NCBI GenBank assembly: GCA_943737045.1
Contig: CALSFV010000237.1
Span: 248,001-312,000 of the forward strand
DNA length: 64,000 nucleotides
DNA from: Parapristionchus giblindavisi
Lineage: Eukaryota; Nematoda; Chromadorea; Rhabditida; Diplogasteridae
Direction: 5' to 3'
Shown one piece after another: positions 63,927-64,000 of this stretch; the first letter of the stretch is position 1, and each line of letters opens with the position of its first letter. The position numbers and the translations under genes are program-made. The notes beneath the pieces were generated by a model that worked only from the letters and a program-made list of their open reading frames with translations, searched no databases and was not told where the DNA came from.

Positions 63927-64000
63927 TTCGTGTCAAGTTAATATATTATCGAATCTTATCGTAGCATATACCACGTGAAAGAGCAAAAAATTCTGAATAA
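63927..64000 (+). repeat. Partial monomer cut by window end (74 bp)
   Basis: Begins with TTCGTGTCAAG and ends within AATTCTGAATAA, matching p1-74 with p65 T. It is truncated only by the window edge, so the array continues. Confidence 0.97.

Larger units (their letters stand above)
1..64000 (+). repeat. Satellite DNA array, about 321-bp monomer, 199 full copies
   Basis: Every stretch of the window is the same unit in the same orientation. Counting from position 1 gives 199 complete monomers and one partial: 150 of 321 bp, 45 of 322 bp, 2 of 320 bp and 2 of 323 bp, which sum exactly to 63,926 bp and leave no room for any insertion. Any two monomers differ at only a few positions, roughly 97-99.9% identity by eye. 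The first monomer is 34% GC. Long homogeneous arrays of this kind are known from eukaryotic constitutive heterochromatin, often centromeric or pericentromeric; that location is inferred, since no flanking sequence is present. No gene, transposon, structural RNA or inverted block interrupts it. Both ends of the window lie inside the array, so its full size is unknown. The species cannot be told from this sequence. Confidence 0.98.

Noticed and set aside
1..64000. CRISPR array or phage/bacterial direct-repeat system
   Set aside because: There is no short repeat with unique spacers; the whole 321-bp unit repeats with no variable spacer, and no cas-like gene is present.
1..64000. Tandem protein-coding repeats or a tandem gene cluster (such as rDNA or histone genes)
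   Set aside because: The unit is too short, AT-rich and stop-containing in all frames of regular monomers, with no rRNA- or tRNA-like segment.
1..64000. Inverted segments or a strand switch within the array
   Set aside because: All 199 monomers have the same orientation; the lengths tile exactly with no reversed copy.
1..64000. Transposable element insertion or LTR remnants
   Set aside because: The sum of monomer lengths accounts for every base, so nothing is inserted. No terminal inverted repeats or target-site duplications are needed to explain any position.
1..64000. Assembly collapse or false duplication as the source of the HORs
   Set aside because: Cannot be excluded from sequence alone, but many HOR copies carry ordered private variants, hybrid junction monomers and occasional differences, which a simple duplicated contig would not produce. 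Read-depth and spanning long reads would decide.

Overview
The whole window is one uninterrupted head-to-tail satellite DNA array. From position 1 the same AT-rich unit repeats to the end: 199 complete monomers (150 of 321 bp, 45 of 322 bp, 2 of 320 bp, 2 of 323 bp; these lengths sum exactly to 63,926) plus a 74-bp partial copy at 63927-64000. All monomers run in the same direction. There is no unique sequence, transposon, gene, tRNA, rRNA or CRISPR array between them. The short open frames of 61-82 codons on both strands are by-products of the repeat and I annotate none as genes.

Organism: nothing here is diagnostic of a species. A homogeneous array tens of kilobases long, with roughly nucleosome-scale sub-units and higher-order repeat (HOR) structure, is typical of eukaryotic heterochromatin (centromeric, pericentromeric or subtelomeric). 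The first monomer has A120 C62 G47 T92 (34% GC) and 8 CpG against about 9 expected, so CpG is not depleted. That fits a genome with little germline methylation, such as many insects and other invertebrates, better than a vertebrate. This is inference only.

Monomer anatomy (p = position in the first monomer): it looks like an old, diverged dimer. Box A (p39-70) and box B (p207-238) are near-copies 168 bp apart, and the next box A lies 153 bp further on.

Monomer classes used below, by diagnostic bases. A: p65 A, p129 T, p250 A, p286 C. B: p65 T, p129 A, p250 A, p286 C. C: B plus one A in p215-217 (322 bp); Cg adds p187 G, Ct adds p232 T. D: p65 T, p129 A, p250 G, p286 A. E: A plus p230 C. F: p65 A, p129 T, p250 G, p286 A. 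G: E plus p216 T and p286 A. H: D plus p234 A. J: F plus one A in p180-184 (322 bp), p286 C or A. K: 320 bp. L: 323 bp. N: p67 A, p129 T, p156 T, p250 G. P: p65 A, p129 A, p159 G, p250 G. R: S plus p208 C. S: B plus p146 G. T1: D plus p237 C; T2: T1 plus p111 C. U: B plus p111 C; Ux: U plus p94 A. V: C with p286 A. W: p67 A, p105 C, p253 T. X: U with p189 T and p286 A.

Layout. 1-25377: classes A-G, with a 3,854-bp register duplication, an expansion of D, a 13-monomer HOR of 4,176 bp in two full copies plus a partial, and 964-bp trimers. 26020-31479: a 7-monomer HOR (H F J K S C D, 2,248 bp) in two copies plus a partial. 31480-48498: a different subfamily (J N W P T U), containing a recent 2,248-bp duplication whose junction monomer records the crossover. 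48499-56210: U/V/X and S mixtures in 643-bp dimers and 1,607-bp pentamers. 56211-64000: C, S, H and L classes ending in three near-identical R monomers. The interest of the window lies in this readable record of unequal exchange and gene conversion rather than in any gene.
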